44,550 nucleotides of DNA from contig JAQUXS010000014.1 in the NCBI GenBank assembly GCA_028692255.1, positions 1 through 44,550 of the forward strand. The letters run 5' to 3'. Numbering within the stretch: position 1 is the first letter of the stretch; the number at the start of each line of letters is the position of its first letter. The translations under genes were made by a program, and so were the position numbers. The stretch is from Clostridium sp. (GTDB lineage: Bacteria; Bacillota; Clostridia; Clostridiales; Clostridiaceae). Below, in pieces: positions 15,460 to 23,038 of this stretch. Below the pieces are notes generated by a model. It had not been told where the DNA came from. It did no database searches and was given only the letters and a program-made list of their open reading frames with translations.

Positions 15460-17238
15460 ATGAATTCTTTAGTTCTCGTCATTATAGCAGCTTTAGTATT
15501 AATTTTAGGTTATAGATTTTACGGATCTTTTATAGCTGCAAAAGTATTAGTACTTGATGAAACAAAAAATGTTCCATCGAAGGTTCACAATGATGGAAGA
15601 GATTATGTTCCAACAAACAAGTGGATACTTTTTGGGCATCACTTTGCTGCAATTGCTGGTGCTGGTCCACTTATTGGGCCAGTTTTGGCAGCTCAATTTG
15701 GATATCTTCCTGGTACACTTTGGATATTGATAGGTGGTGTATTAGCTGGAGGTGTTCATGATATGGTACTTTTAACTGCATCTGTAAGGTATGATGGACA
15801 ATCTATAGCAGAAATAGCCAAAAATGTCCTAGGTGAAAAAATGGGCTTTATAACTTCAATTTCAGTAATATTTATACTTATAATAACAATGGCTGGTCTT
15901 GGACTTCCTATAGTAAATTCACTCTATAATAGTCCATGGGGTACATTTACTGTTGGTTTTACAATACCAGTTGCCTTATTTATTGGAATTTATCTTAAAT
16001 ATATAAGACCAGGCAAGATATTTGAAGGAACTGTTATTGGAATGCTTCTTATTCTTTTAGGTGTTTATCTTGGTCCAGCTATAAGTCATACTTTTCTTGG
16101 AAACTTGCTTACATTTAATAATAAACAATTGTCACTTATACTTGCACTATATGGTTTTTTAGCAGCAGCTCTTCCTGTGTGGCTTTTGCTTTTACCAAGA
16201 GATTATCTAAGCACCTACATGAAAATAGGAGTTATAGGAGCTTTAGTTGTTGGAATAATATTTGTAAGACCAGACATACAAATGCCTGCTGTGACTAAGT
16301 TTGCCAATGGTGGTGGACCTATTATACCAGGAAAAGTCTTCCCATTTCTATTTATAACTATAGCCTGTGGTGCCTTATCTGGTTTCCATGCTCTTATAAG
16401 TACAGGAACTACTCCTAAACTTATAAATAATGAGAAGGATATACTTCCAATAGGTTATGGTGCTATGCTTTTAGAATCATTTATAGCTCTAATGGCACTT
16501 ATAGCTGCCACTGTTTTACCTACATCTGATTATTTTGCTATAAACTCTACTCCAGCACTTTTTGCAAAACTTCATATGATTCCAAAAGAACTTCCTATGC
16601 TTTCTAAACTTGTAGGAGAAAATCTTGCTGGAAGACCAGGTGGTTCAGTTTCACTTGCAGTAGGAATGTCTTATGTATTTTATAAAATTCCTCATCTTAA
16701 AGGCTTAATGTCTTACTGGTATCATTTTTGCATAATGTTTGAAGCATTATTCATATTAACTACAATAGATTCTGGTACTAGAATTGGAAGGTATTTATTT
16801 CAAGACTTGCTTGGTAAAGTTTATAAACCCTTTGCCAATAAAGATTCTTGGTTTAACATAATATTTTTCAGTGCTTTAATGTCATTTTGTTGGGGGTACC
16901 TATTATACACAGGTAACATTTCGACAATATGGCCGCTATTTGGTACAGCAAATCAAATGCTTGCAACAATAGCCTTTGCTATAGGCACTTCAGTGCTTTT
17001 AAAAATGGGAAAAGGAAAATATATTCCATTAACAGTAATACCAATGGCTTTTGTTGGCGTAAATACAGTTTGGGCTGCAATTATAAATATAACAAATTAT
17101 TTACCTCAGCATAAAATTATACTTTCAGTGTTGTCCATTATATTAATATTAATGATAACTGTTATACTTACAGAAAGTATAAGAATTTGGATAAGGGACT
17201 ACTTTAAAAAATCAAATTTAAAAAATATTAAAGAATAA
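15460..17238 (+). CDS. cstA: CstA-family carbon starvation / pyruvate transporter
   Basis: A 592-aa polytopic membrane protein with about 16 predicted membrane segments. The family block GHHFAAIAGAGPLIGPVLAA followed by GGVLAGGVHDMVLL is unmistakable. SGFHALISTGTTPKLI and TTIDSGTRIGRYLFQD are further conserved segments. CstA and BtsT of E. coli take up pyruvate (and CstA peptides) on starvation; the substrate in clostridia is inferred. I start at ATG 15460, with AGGAGG 7 nt upstream. The longer frame to 15379 runs through the putative operator and has no ribosome site. It is monocistronic, divergent from the LytTR gene and ended by a long stem at 17268-17319. Confidence 0.92.
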   Translation: MNSLVLVIIAALVLILGYRFYGSFIAAKVLVLDETKNVPSKVHNDGRDYVPTNKWILFGHHFAAIAGAGPLIGPVLAAQFGYLPGTLWILIGGVLAGGVHDMVLLTASVRYDGQSIAEIAKNVLGEKMGFITSISVIFILIITMAGLGLPIVNSLYNSPWGTFTVGFTIPVALFIGIYLKYIRPGKIFEGTVIGMLLILLGVYLGPAISHTFLGNLLTFNNKQLSLILALYGFLAAALPVWLLLLPRDYLSTYMKIGVIGALVVGIIFVRPDIQMPAVTKFANGGGPIIPGKVFPFLFITIACGALSGFHALISTGTTPKLINNEKDILPIGYGAMLLESFIALMALIAATVLPTSDYFAINSTPALFAKLHMIPKELPMLSKLVGENLAGRPGGSVSLAVGMSYVFYKIPHLKGLMSYWYHFCIMFEALFILTTIDSGTRIGRYLFQDLLGKVYKPFANKDSWFNIIFFSALMSFCWGYLLYTGNISTIWPLFGTANQMLATIAFAIGTSVLLKMGKGKYIPLTVIPMAFVGVNTVWAAIINITNYLPQHKIILSVLSIILILMITVILTESIRIWIRDYFKKSNLKNIKE

Positions 17239-17267
17239 TTAAGAAGCAAGATAAACTATTTTAGTAA

Positions 17268-17319
17268 AAAAGTACTGACAAACTAACATTTTATTCTATG
17301 CTAGTTTGTCAGTACTTTT
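17268..17319. terminator. long-stem bidirectional terminator after cstA
   Basis: AAAAGTACTGACAAACTA and TAGTTTGTCAGTACTTTT form an 18-bp perfect stem. T/A tracts on both sides serve cstA and the convergent phosphodiester glycosidase gene. Confidence 0.88.
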
Positions 17320-17334
17320 ATTTTTTACTTATTA

Positions 17335-18357
17335 TTATGGCATAACTAAAAATGCAGTTGGAAGATACCTTCCTCCTGAAATACCTAATGGTCCACAAGG
17401 CTTGTTTATAATTTCCCCATTGTAGTACATTCCTGTTGAAGATCCACCATCTAAATTACAAGCATTTACTGCTCCATATTTAACCAATATATTCAAAACA
17501 TCTTTCATTGAAGCTCCTACACTATAAAGAGGTTGCCTTCCATCAATTTCTAATAATAAAACTTTCCCATCTGCAGTTTGTCCAATTGCAGTTCGCGGTT
17601 GAAGTCCAGATCCACCATCTCCATAAATTTTAATAGCACTTCCATTTACGATTAAAGCTGGTCCAAAAGAAACAGCGTCTTTAATGTTACTTTTTTTAAT
17701 ATCAGCTAATGTGTACTGTCCAGTAATTAACTTGTTGTTGTAATCAAATCCTACTAAAGTATAGGATGACTGTCCATCTCTATACAATACTTGTCCATTT
17801 TTTATTACAATCCCCATAGGTGTACCGCCATTCCCTGTTCCACCATCATCTTGAAAAGCACTACTATTAATTGCAGCAATAGCACCATACTTCTGTGCAA
17901 GAGCTGACAATTTCATTCCCCTATAATTACTTCCAAATCTATTTATTGTTCCTAGTTTAATTCTAGATGGATCATCTACAATCATAAGTTTACCAACATA
18001 ATTATTCTCACTAATATTTATTACAGATATTTTATCTGACCCTTTATAAGAATCAGCATTTACATTAGTAACACTTTCTGATTTACTAGAAATTTTTATT
18101 TTACTTGTATCTGTCTTTGCATTTGTTGAAACAACTTTATTTTCATTCATAATTCTCTTTATTTCTGAACTGGATATAAAATCCGTTGCAAGCCACTGAT
18201 GGGTGAAAGTAGTCATCGCAGTTGTTACCCATAAAGTCCTAAGATTTTTAAAAGGCTGAAAGTTGCAGTGAAAAACTAACGTCATAAATAAGATACATAA
18301 AACTAAAAGTGCAGTAATAGACTTTATTAATAATTTCAAAATTTTCTTTATATGCAT
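17335..18357 (-). CDS. membrane-anchored phosphodiester glycosidase family protein (NAGPA/DUF2233)
   Basis: A 340-aa protein with an N-terminal membrane anchor (about residues 10-30) and no lipobox, so the domain is probably outside the cell. Residues about 130-340 are a phosphodiester glycosidase domain: GMKLSALAQKYGAIAAINSS, GTPMGIVIKNGQVL, SFGPALIVNG, PRTAIGQTADGKVLLLEIDG, and the core ACNLDGGSSTGMYYNG containing the conserved DGGSS. The family includes the mammalian mannose-6-phosphate uncovering enzyme and bacterial exopolysaccharide-linked proteins, and probably trims sugar phosphodiesters on wall polymers. It is monocistronic between two strong terminators. Confidence 0.85.
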   Translation of the reverse strand: MHIKKILKLLIKSITALLVLCILFMTLVFHCNFQPFKNLRTLWVTTAMTTFTHQWLATDFISSSEIKRIMNENKVVSTNAKTDTSKIKISSKSESVTNVNADSYKGSDKISVINISENNYVGKLMIVDDPSRIKLGTINRFGSNYRGMKLSALAQKYGAIAAINSSAFQDDGGTGNGGTPMGIVIKNGQVLYRDGQSSYTLVGFDYNNKLITGQYTLADIKKSNIKDAVSFGPALIVNGSAIKIYGDGGSGLQPRTAIGQTADGKVLLLEIDGRQPLYSVGASMKDVLNILVKYGAVNACNLDGGSSTGMYYNGEIINKPCGPLGISGGRYLPTAFLVMP

Positions 18358-18480
18358 GCGGTAATCCTTATCCTTTCATCGCTATGTGTTTAAATTATAA
18401 TATGGATTGCTGCATTATACTAATTAAGAAACCGTGAATATAGTAAACTTTATGTGACAGTATATTAATATGAATTCTAA

Positions 18481-18526
18481 AAAAGATCACTATTCAATAA
18501 GTGGAAACATTGAATAGTGATCTTTT
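18481..18526. terminator. bidirectional terminator after the holin-like gene
   Basis: AAAAGATCACTATTCAAT (18481-18498) and its exact complement ATTGAATAGTGATCTTTT (18509-18526) flank a 10-nt loop. It ends the 18543-18908 transcript. Confidence 0.88.
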
Positions 18527-18542
18527 AAATAATTATTATTTT

Positions 18543-18908
18543 TCACATGGACCTTGTAGGCATTACTGCATCTATAACTCCTATAACTAGTGCTGCTATT
18601 ATTGATCCAAGTATTGATGCTTTCATATTTGGAACCAAAAATTGTGCCAAATATATTATTATTACAGAAATAATAAATCCTTTTAATCCCTTTCCAAATG
18701 GTGATGCATCTACTTTCATAAAAGATTCAACTAAATAATCCAAGGCTGTTATAACCACTGCTGCTAATAAAAATGACCACAATCCTCTAATGGAAAACCC
18801 TGGTGTGAGATATGACGTAATTGCTAAAATAATTGCAAAAAGCACTAACCTTACAATCCAGCCGGTAAAGCTACCATTTGAACGATGATCTTCTTCACTA
18901 TTAGCCAT
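18543..18908 (-). CDS. phage holin family IV-like small membrane protein
   Basis: A 121-aa protein with four hydrophobic segments (about residues 17-33, 38-56, 74-90 and 95-112). The pattern YLTPGFSIRGLWSFLLAAVVITALDYLVE and the C-terminal IAALVIGVIDAVMP fit the phage_holin_4-type chromosomal membrane proteins of clostridia. No lysin or phage genes are adjacent, so a host membrane role is more likely than lysis. I start at ATG 18908, with GGAGG 8 nt upstream, rather than the 5-codon-longer frame. An upstream hairpin terminator at 19007-19030 may attenuate its leader. Confidence 0.7.
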   Translation of the reverse strand: MANSEEDHRSNGSFTGWIVRLVLFAIILAITSYLTPGFSIRGLWSFLLAAVVITALDYLVESFMKVDASPFGKGLKGFIISVIIIYLAQFLVPNMKASILGSIIAALVIGVIDAVMPTRSM

Positions 18909-18997
18909 TTTACATTCCTCCATTTTTAATAAAAATTTTTGTTGATAACCATAGTATACTCATATTATTAAAAATTATAAGTTTAAGATAATTTTTG

Positions 18998-19030
18998 AAA
19001 AAAAATAGCACTGGATTTCTCACCAGTGCT
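18998..19030 (-). terminator. orphan minus-strand terminator / possible attenuator
   Basis: AGCACTGG (19007-19014) pairs with CCAGTGCT (19023-19030), and the minus strand continues into T-A-T8. No gene ends here; the next minus-strand gene starts 90 bp further on. The 19031-19246 stretch on this strand has no good frame, so the hairpin ends either a short RNA or an attenuated leader. Confidence 0.65.
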
Positions 19031-19246
19031 TAAAGTATATTTATAAGGGGTAATCTTTACTTTGTATGATTATATATTAAACTGTATTTGTTACTATTTT
19101 ATGACTATATTGAATATTAATTGTTAATAATTACTTCAGTTCATAATACTTGCAAAATCAGCTTTAACTTTTATATGTACTATTCAACTACAAATCCAGA
19201 TGTGTTATTATTTTCATATATAAATAAATTTTAGGAGAATAAAATC

Positions 19247-19945
19247 ATGGATTATAAACAAAAATTAATTGAAAACATTTATTATATAAATGCTGAAGAA
19301 AAAAATTTTATAACTAATTTTACAAAAAAGGAAGATAACTTTTTAGCCTGTTATGATAACTGGTCATTTAAAGATGTTATTTCACACATAAGCGAATGGA
19401 GAATCTTATCCTGCAAAAAATTAGAAGCTGTAAAAAGTAATAAATATACTTCCTTTTGTGAAAATCTAGGTGTTTTAAACAGAAAATTTTACGAAGAACA
19501 TAAAACTCAATCAATTGACAAAATAAAATTATTATCTAAAGATAGTTACAATAAATTGAAAAATAACATAGATTTATTTAGTAACTCAGAACTTATATCT
19601 AAAAATAAACTTAGTGGTTTCAAAGGTCAATTATGGAAATATATTCTCATAGATAGTTTTATGCATCCAACAATACACATGGTTTTTCATTATATAAAAC
19701 TTCAAGAATTTCAAATGGCATTTAAACTTTTAGAGCACAATTATATATTACTACTAGAAATAGACAACTCTGAAGCAATAATAAATGATTTTTTCTACTT
19801 AGGAGAAATCTATGAAGAATTAGATGAAATGCAAAATAAAGATAGTATTTTATTTAACCTTAAAGAATTTCACAAGCAAAACATAGATAACGAAATTATA
19901 TCCAACGTAGTATTAAAACACTTTTTCACTGTTAATAATATTTAA
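19247..19945 (+). CDS. DinB/DfsB-like four-helix protein
   Basis: A 232-aa cytoplasmic protein. The N-terminal WSFKDVISHISEWRILSCKKL resembles the first metal-histidine helix of the DinB/YfiT/ClbS-DfsB superfamily. HPTIHMVFHYIK (about residues 143-154) supplies further histidines, as expected for the three-His metal site. Residues about 155-232 are helical and slightly TPR-like (LLEHNYILLLEI, YLGEIYEELDEM). Members include thiol-dependent transferases and the colibactin-resistance protein ClbS, but no function can be assigned here. AGGAG precedes the ATG. It is monocistronic, just upstream of the sdpR operator. Confidence 0.55.
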   Translation: MDYKQKLIENIYYINAEEKNFITNFTKKEDNFLACYDNWSFKDVISHISEWRILSCKKLEAVKSNKYTSFCENLGVLNRKFYEEHKTQSIDKIKLLSKDSYNKLKNNIDLFSNSELISKNKLSGFKGQLWKYILIDSFMHPTIHMVFHYIKLQEFQMAFKLLEHNYILLLEIDNSEAIINDFFYLGEIYEELDEMQNKDSILFNLKEFHKQNIDNEIISNVVLKHFFTVNNI

Positions 19946-19954
19946 AAATATATA

Positions 19955-19983
19955 TTTACTTTTTTAATAAAAGATATTATACT
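19955..19983 (+). promoter_or_regulatory. promoter of sdpR-sdpI
   Basis: TTTACT (19955-19960), a 17-nt spacer and TATACT (19978-19983). The -10 box runs into the large operator. Confidence 0.75.
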
Positions 19984-20027
19984 GTATTTAGATATTTAGA
20001 ACATTATCTAAATATCTAAATACAGTA
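19980..20027 (+). promoter_or_regulatory. perfect 21-bp-arm inverted repeat, SdpR operator
   Basis: Arms at 19980-20000 and 20007-20027 are exact reverse complements around ACATTA. Each arm contains two direct copies of ATTTAGA 8 bp apart, giving four recognition-like units. It overlaps the -10 box and +1 and ends 17 bp before the sdpR start codon, ideal for autorepression by an ArsR-type dimer or pair of dimers. Confidence 0.85.
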
Positions 20028-20043
20028 AGTGAGGAGGGATATA

Positions 20044-20343
20044 ATGCCAGTACTTAACTTATCTTTTAAAGCTTTAGCTGATCCTACAAGGAGAAAGATT
20101 ATTTTGCTCTTAAAAGAAAATGATTTAACTGCCGGCGAAATTGCAGAACACTTTAACATGACTAAGCCAAGCATATCTCACCACCTTAATACATTAAAGC
20201 AAGCTTCTCTAGTAATAGATGAAAGAAAAGGTCAAAATATTTACTATTCACTTAATACTACAGTACTACAAGAAGTAGTTAATTGGTTTTTTAACACAGC
20301 CAATATTAATGAAGGAGGAACTAAAGATGAAAAAAATAAGTAA
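20044..20343 (+). CDS. sdpR: ArsR-family autorepressor, SdpR-like
   Basis: A 99-aa winged-helix repressor. FKALADPTRRKIILLLKEN, LTAGEIAEHFNMTKPSISHHLNTL (recognition helix) and DERKGQNIYYSLN (wing) are typical of the SdpR subgroup; no metal-binding Cys motif is present. In B. subtilis SdpR represses sdpRI and is sequestered at the membrane by SdpI when the toxin SdpC is bound. I start at ATG 20044, with GAGGAGG 7 nt upstream, giving 99 rather than 104 residues. The last 17 nt overlap sdpI. No sdpABC toxin genes are in the window. Confidence 0.9.
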   Translation: MPVLNLSFKALADPTRRKIILLLKENDLTAGEIAEHFNMTKPSISHHLNTLKQASLVIDERKGQNIYYSLNTTVLQEVVNWFFNTANINEGGTKDEKNK

Positions 20344-20983
20344 TACTCTAAGAAAAGACTGGGTACTTTTAATGATAATTGCCTTAGAATTTATAATTTC
20401 TGCATATTTCTACAAATCACTTCCTAACAAACTTCCTATACAATGGAACTTTAGTGGTGAAGCAAATTCCTATGTAGGAAAGCTCTATGGAAGCCTAGCT
20501 AGTCCACTAGCAGGGTTGGCTTTGTATATTATGCTTTTAATACTTCCAGCTATAGATCCCAGCAAAGCAAGTTATAAAAAATTTAATGCAACCTATCAAT
20601 TTTTAAAATATTTATTAGTTATCTTTTCATTTGCAATGGAAATAGTAACAATTTTACCTGCAGTTGGCATTCCAATTAACAATAAACTTATTATGCAATT
20701 ATCAGGGCCTATTTTAATTATTTTAGTAGGAAATGTTATGGGAAGATTTAGACACAATTATTTTGTAGGTATAAAAACTCCTTGGACCTTAGCCAGTGAT
20801 GAAGTTTGGAAAAAGACTCACAGAATGTCCGGTCCCCTATGGGTTATAGGTGGTATTCTCTTACTCATTCTAAGCTTTACAAAAATAAATTCAGATAATG
20901 TGGCTCTGGCAATTATACTTTTAATTGTAGTTGTACCTATAGTTTACTCTTATATTATTTATCGTAAAATATATAAAATTTAA
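20327..20983 (+). CDS. sdpI: SdpI-family membrane protein
   Basis: A 218-aa protein with about six membrane segments: an N-terminal DUF1648 part (PNKLPIQWNFSGEANSYVGK) and a C-terminal SdpI part (NYFVGIKTPWTLASDEVWKKTH, then HRMSGPLW). SdpI proteins confer immunity to the SDP toxin in B. subtilis and transduce its presence to SdpR; many clostridial pairs lack the toxin and their signal is unknown. The start is ATG 20327, with GGAGG 8 nt before it, inside the end of sdpR, so translation is coupled. A terminator overlaps the stop codon. Confidence 0.9.
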   Translation: MKKISNTLRKDWVLLMIIALEFIISAYFYKSLPNKLPIQWNFSGEANSYVGKLYGSLASPLAGLALYIMLLILPAIDPSKASYKKFNATYQFLKYLLVIFSFAMEIVTILPAVGIPINNKLIMQLSGPILIILVGNVMGRFRHNYFVGIKTPWTLASDEVWKKTHRMSGPLWVIGGILLLILSFTKINSDNVALAIILLIVVVPIVYSYIIYRKIYKI

Positions 20984-21007
20984 ATGAGCTGTAAGTGCAG
21001 CTCATTT
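20982..21007. terminator. terminator between convergent sdpI and merR-type genes
   Basis: AAATGAGCTG (20982-20991) and CAGCTCATTT (20998-21007) form a perfect 10-bp stem, with AAATTTATTT after it. Confidence 0.78.
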
Positions 21008-21016
21008 AAATTTATT

Positions 21017-21388
21017 TCAGTTTTTTCTAACATTATCAATTTCTGTTTTATAATACTGAATCTTATCATTTAATTTTTTAAAGTTTTCATTATATTTGGC
21101 AATTTTTTCTTCAAGTGCAATTCTATGTTTTATAAGCATTTCCATACGTTCATTCATAGTAGATTCACCTTTAGCACGCAGCTTAGCATATTTCTGAATT
21201 TCTTTTATTGGCATTCCAGTATCTTTTAATCTTTTTATAAATTTTATCCAACTTACATCCTTATCACTATAGCAGCGTCTCCCATTTTCTTTACGTTCTG
21301 GAATGATTAATTTTTCTCTTTCATAATATCTCAGAGTATATATACTTATATTGATAAGATTTGAAAATTCCCCAATTGAATATTTCAT
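21017..21388 (-). CDS. MerR-family transcriptional regulator
   Basis: A 123-aa protein. YSIGEFSNLINISIYTLRYYEREKLI is the MerR winged helix-turn-helix, followed by NGRRCYSDKDVSWIKFIKRLKDTGMPIKEI. Residues about 75-120 form the dimerising coiled coil (HRIALEEKIAKYNENFKKLNDKI). There is no C-terminal Cys-rich metal motif, which fits the AdhR/redox or aldehyde-type MerR branch or an unknown effector. It is divergent from an SDR gene whose promoter has the MerR-type long spacer. Confidence 0.88.
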   Translation of the reverse strand: MKYSIGEFSNLINISIYTLRYYEREKLIIPERKENGRRCYSDKDVSWIKFIKRLKDTGMPIKEIQKYAKLRAKGESTMNERMEMLIKHRIALEEKIAKYNENFKKLNDKIQYYKTEIDNVRKN

Positions 21389-21426
21389 TTTATAATTAAT
21401 TCTCCCTATGACTTTTAATTAATTAC

Positions 21427-21457
21427 TTGACCTAGAGTTAACTATAGGTTGTATACT
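21427..21457 (+). promoter_or_regulatory. MerR-type 19-bp-spacer promoter of the SDR gene
   Basis: TTGACC (21427-21432), a 19-nt spacer and TATACT (21452-21457). The spacer carries the dyad CCTAGAGTTAACTATAGG (one mismatch). The overlong spacer with a centred dyad is the hallmark of MerR-activated promoters. Confidence 0.85.
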
Positions 21458-21489
21458 CCTAATATATCATGAAAAAAGGGGTGTTTCAA

Positions 21490-22275
21490 ATGAAACAATT
21501 ATTAAAATATACAGTTATTACAGGTGCAAGTTCAGGTATAGGTTATGAAACTGCAAAGGCATTTGCAAAACGTAATAAAAATTTAATCATTATTGCACGT
21601 AGTAAAGATAATTTAGAAAAACTAAAAGCGGAAATCTTACATTACAATCCATCATTAGACATCATTGTTAAAAATGTTGATTTATCCATTGCCTCTAACG
21701 TTCATAAATTGTATGAAGAATTAAGACAATATAACATTGAAACGTTAATAAACAATGCAGGCTTTGGTAATTATTCTAATGTTGCCGAACAAAATTTGAA
21801 TAAAATAGAAACTATGATTCGATTAAATGTTGAAGCTTTAGTAATCTTATCTTCACTATTTGTACATGACTATCAAAATGTTGAAGGTTCGCAACTTATA
21901 AATATTTCATCTGCAGGAGGATATATTATTGTCCCAACTGCTGTTACCTATTGTGCAACTAAATTTTTTGTAAATGCATTTACTGAAGGATTAGCAATGG
22001 AATTAAAAGCATCTAATGCTAAGATGCAAGCAAAGGTATTAGCTCCTGCAGCTACAAAAACTAACTTCGGTAATATAGCCAACAACATAAAAAATTATGA
22101 TTATGATAAATCCTTTGGCACTTATCATACCAGTAAGCAAATGGCAGAATTTTTAATGAAGTTATATGATAGTAAAAAAGTTGTTGGAAGCATTAATCGA
22201 GAATCCTTTAAACTTGAATTAAGCTCTCCATTATTTAATTATGCTGGAAATTCAAAACATAATCAAAAGAATTAA
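21490..22275 (+). CDS. short-chain dehydrogenase/reductase (SDR), classical type
   Basis: A 261-aa NAD(P)-dependent oxidoreductase. The cofactor motif TGASSGIGYETAKAFAKR is N-terminal, with NNAGFGNYS as the structural NNAG motif, ISSAGGYI carrying the catalytic Ser, and YCATKFFV supplying the YxxxK pair. The basic residue after the second strand (IIARSKDNL) favours NADP. The substrate is unknown, but control by the divergent MerR regulator suggests induction by a reactive or toxic small molecule. I start at ATG 21490, with AAAGGGG about 9 nt upstream; a longer frame begins at 21469. Confidence 0.88.
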   Translation: MKQLLKYTVITGASSGIGYETAKAFAKRNKNLIIIARSKDNLEKLKAEILHYNPSLDIIVKNVDLSIASNVHKLYEELRQYNIETLINNAGFGNYSNVAEQNLNKIETMIRLNVEALVILSSLFVHDYQNVEGSQLINISSAGGYIIVPTAVTYCATKFFVNAFTEGLAMELKASNAKMQAKVLAPAATKTNFGNIANNIKNYDYDKSFGTYHTSKQMAEFLMKLYDSKKVVGSINRESFKLELSSPLFNYAGNSKHNQKN

Positions 22276-22294
22276 TATACATTTACCAAAAAAA

Positions 22295-22322
22295 CTGATG
22301 TACTAAAAAATTAGCACATCAG
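22295..22322. terminator. bidirectional terminator between SDR gene and kdpE
   Basis: CTGATGTACTAA (22295-22306) pairs with TTAGCACATCAG (22311-22322), one mismatch. There are T-runs downstream in both directions. Confidence 0.82.
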
Positions 22323-22339
22323 CCTTTTTATGATTTTTA

Positions 22340-23038
22340 TTATTCGTCTATTAATCTGTATCCTACACCAACCTCAGTATAAATATATTGGGGCTGTGCA
22401 GGATTTTTTTCTATTTTCCTTCTAAGACTTGCCATAAATACTCTCAGCGATTTAGTCTCATTTCCCAATGAACTTCCCCATATCTCATGTATTATAAAAT
22501 TATGAGTTAGTACCTTTCCTGGATATCTACATAATAACAGCATTATTTTATATTCTATAGGGGTTAAATGTATCTCGGTGTCATCTATAGTTACCTTTCT
22601 TTTAGTAACATCTACACAAAGATTTTTAACTTTAAAAAATTTGCTGTCTTCACTTTCAGTTTTATTTATATCAATATGTCTAAGTGCAACCCTTATTCTA
22701 GCAAGCAATTCTCCTATTCCAAAAGGTTTAGTAAGATAGTCATCTGCACCTAAATCTAAAGCTTCTACTTTTTGTCTCTCATTTTCTCTAGCAGAAACAA
22801 TTAGTATAGGCGTTTTACTCCAACTTCTAAGTTTACTTATAACTTCTAACCCATCTATGTCAGGGAGCCCTAAATCTAATATTATAAGATCTGGACTATT
22901 AGACATTGCAAGGGTTATAGCCTCATTCCCTTTATCTGTTTCAACGTGCTTATATCCTTGAGCTGATAAGGACGCTGAAATAAAATCCCTTATTGGTTTA
23001 TCATCTTCTACAACTAATATATATGGTTTATTCTCCAT
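22340..23038 (-). CDS. kdpE: KdpE response regulator (OmpR family)
   Basis: A 232-aa regulator of the kdp operon. The receiver has acidic EDD near the N-terminus, phospho-Asp in LIILDLGLPDIDG and the Lys in DDYLTKPFG. The C-terminal winged helix has LTPIEYKIMLLLCRYPGKVLTH and GSSLGNETKSLRVFMASLRRKIE, with the KdpE-typical TEVGVGYRL ending. I start at ATG 23038, not 23047, because GGAG abuts the latter and lies 9 nt before the former. The start overlaps the end of kdpD by 11 nt, so the two are translationally coupled. It is the last gene of the operon. Confidence 0.94.
   Translation of the reverse strand: MENKPYILVVEDDKPIRDFISASLSAQGYKHVETDKGNEAITLAMSNSPDLIILDLGLPDIDGLEVISKLRSWSKTPILIVSARENERQKVEALDLGADDYLTKPFGIGELLARIRVALRHIDINKTESEDSKFFKVKNLCVDVTKRKVTIDDTEIHLTPIEYKIMLLLCRYPGKVLTHNFIIHEIWGSSLGNETKSLRVFMASLRRKIEKNPAQPQYIYTEVGVGYRLIDE

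Noticed and set aside
18543-18908. Holin-like gene as evidence of a prophage
   Set aside because: No lysin, tail, capsid, terminase or integrase genes are near, and chromosomal holin-4-like membrane proteins are common in clostridia.
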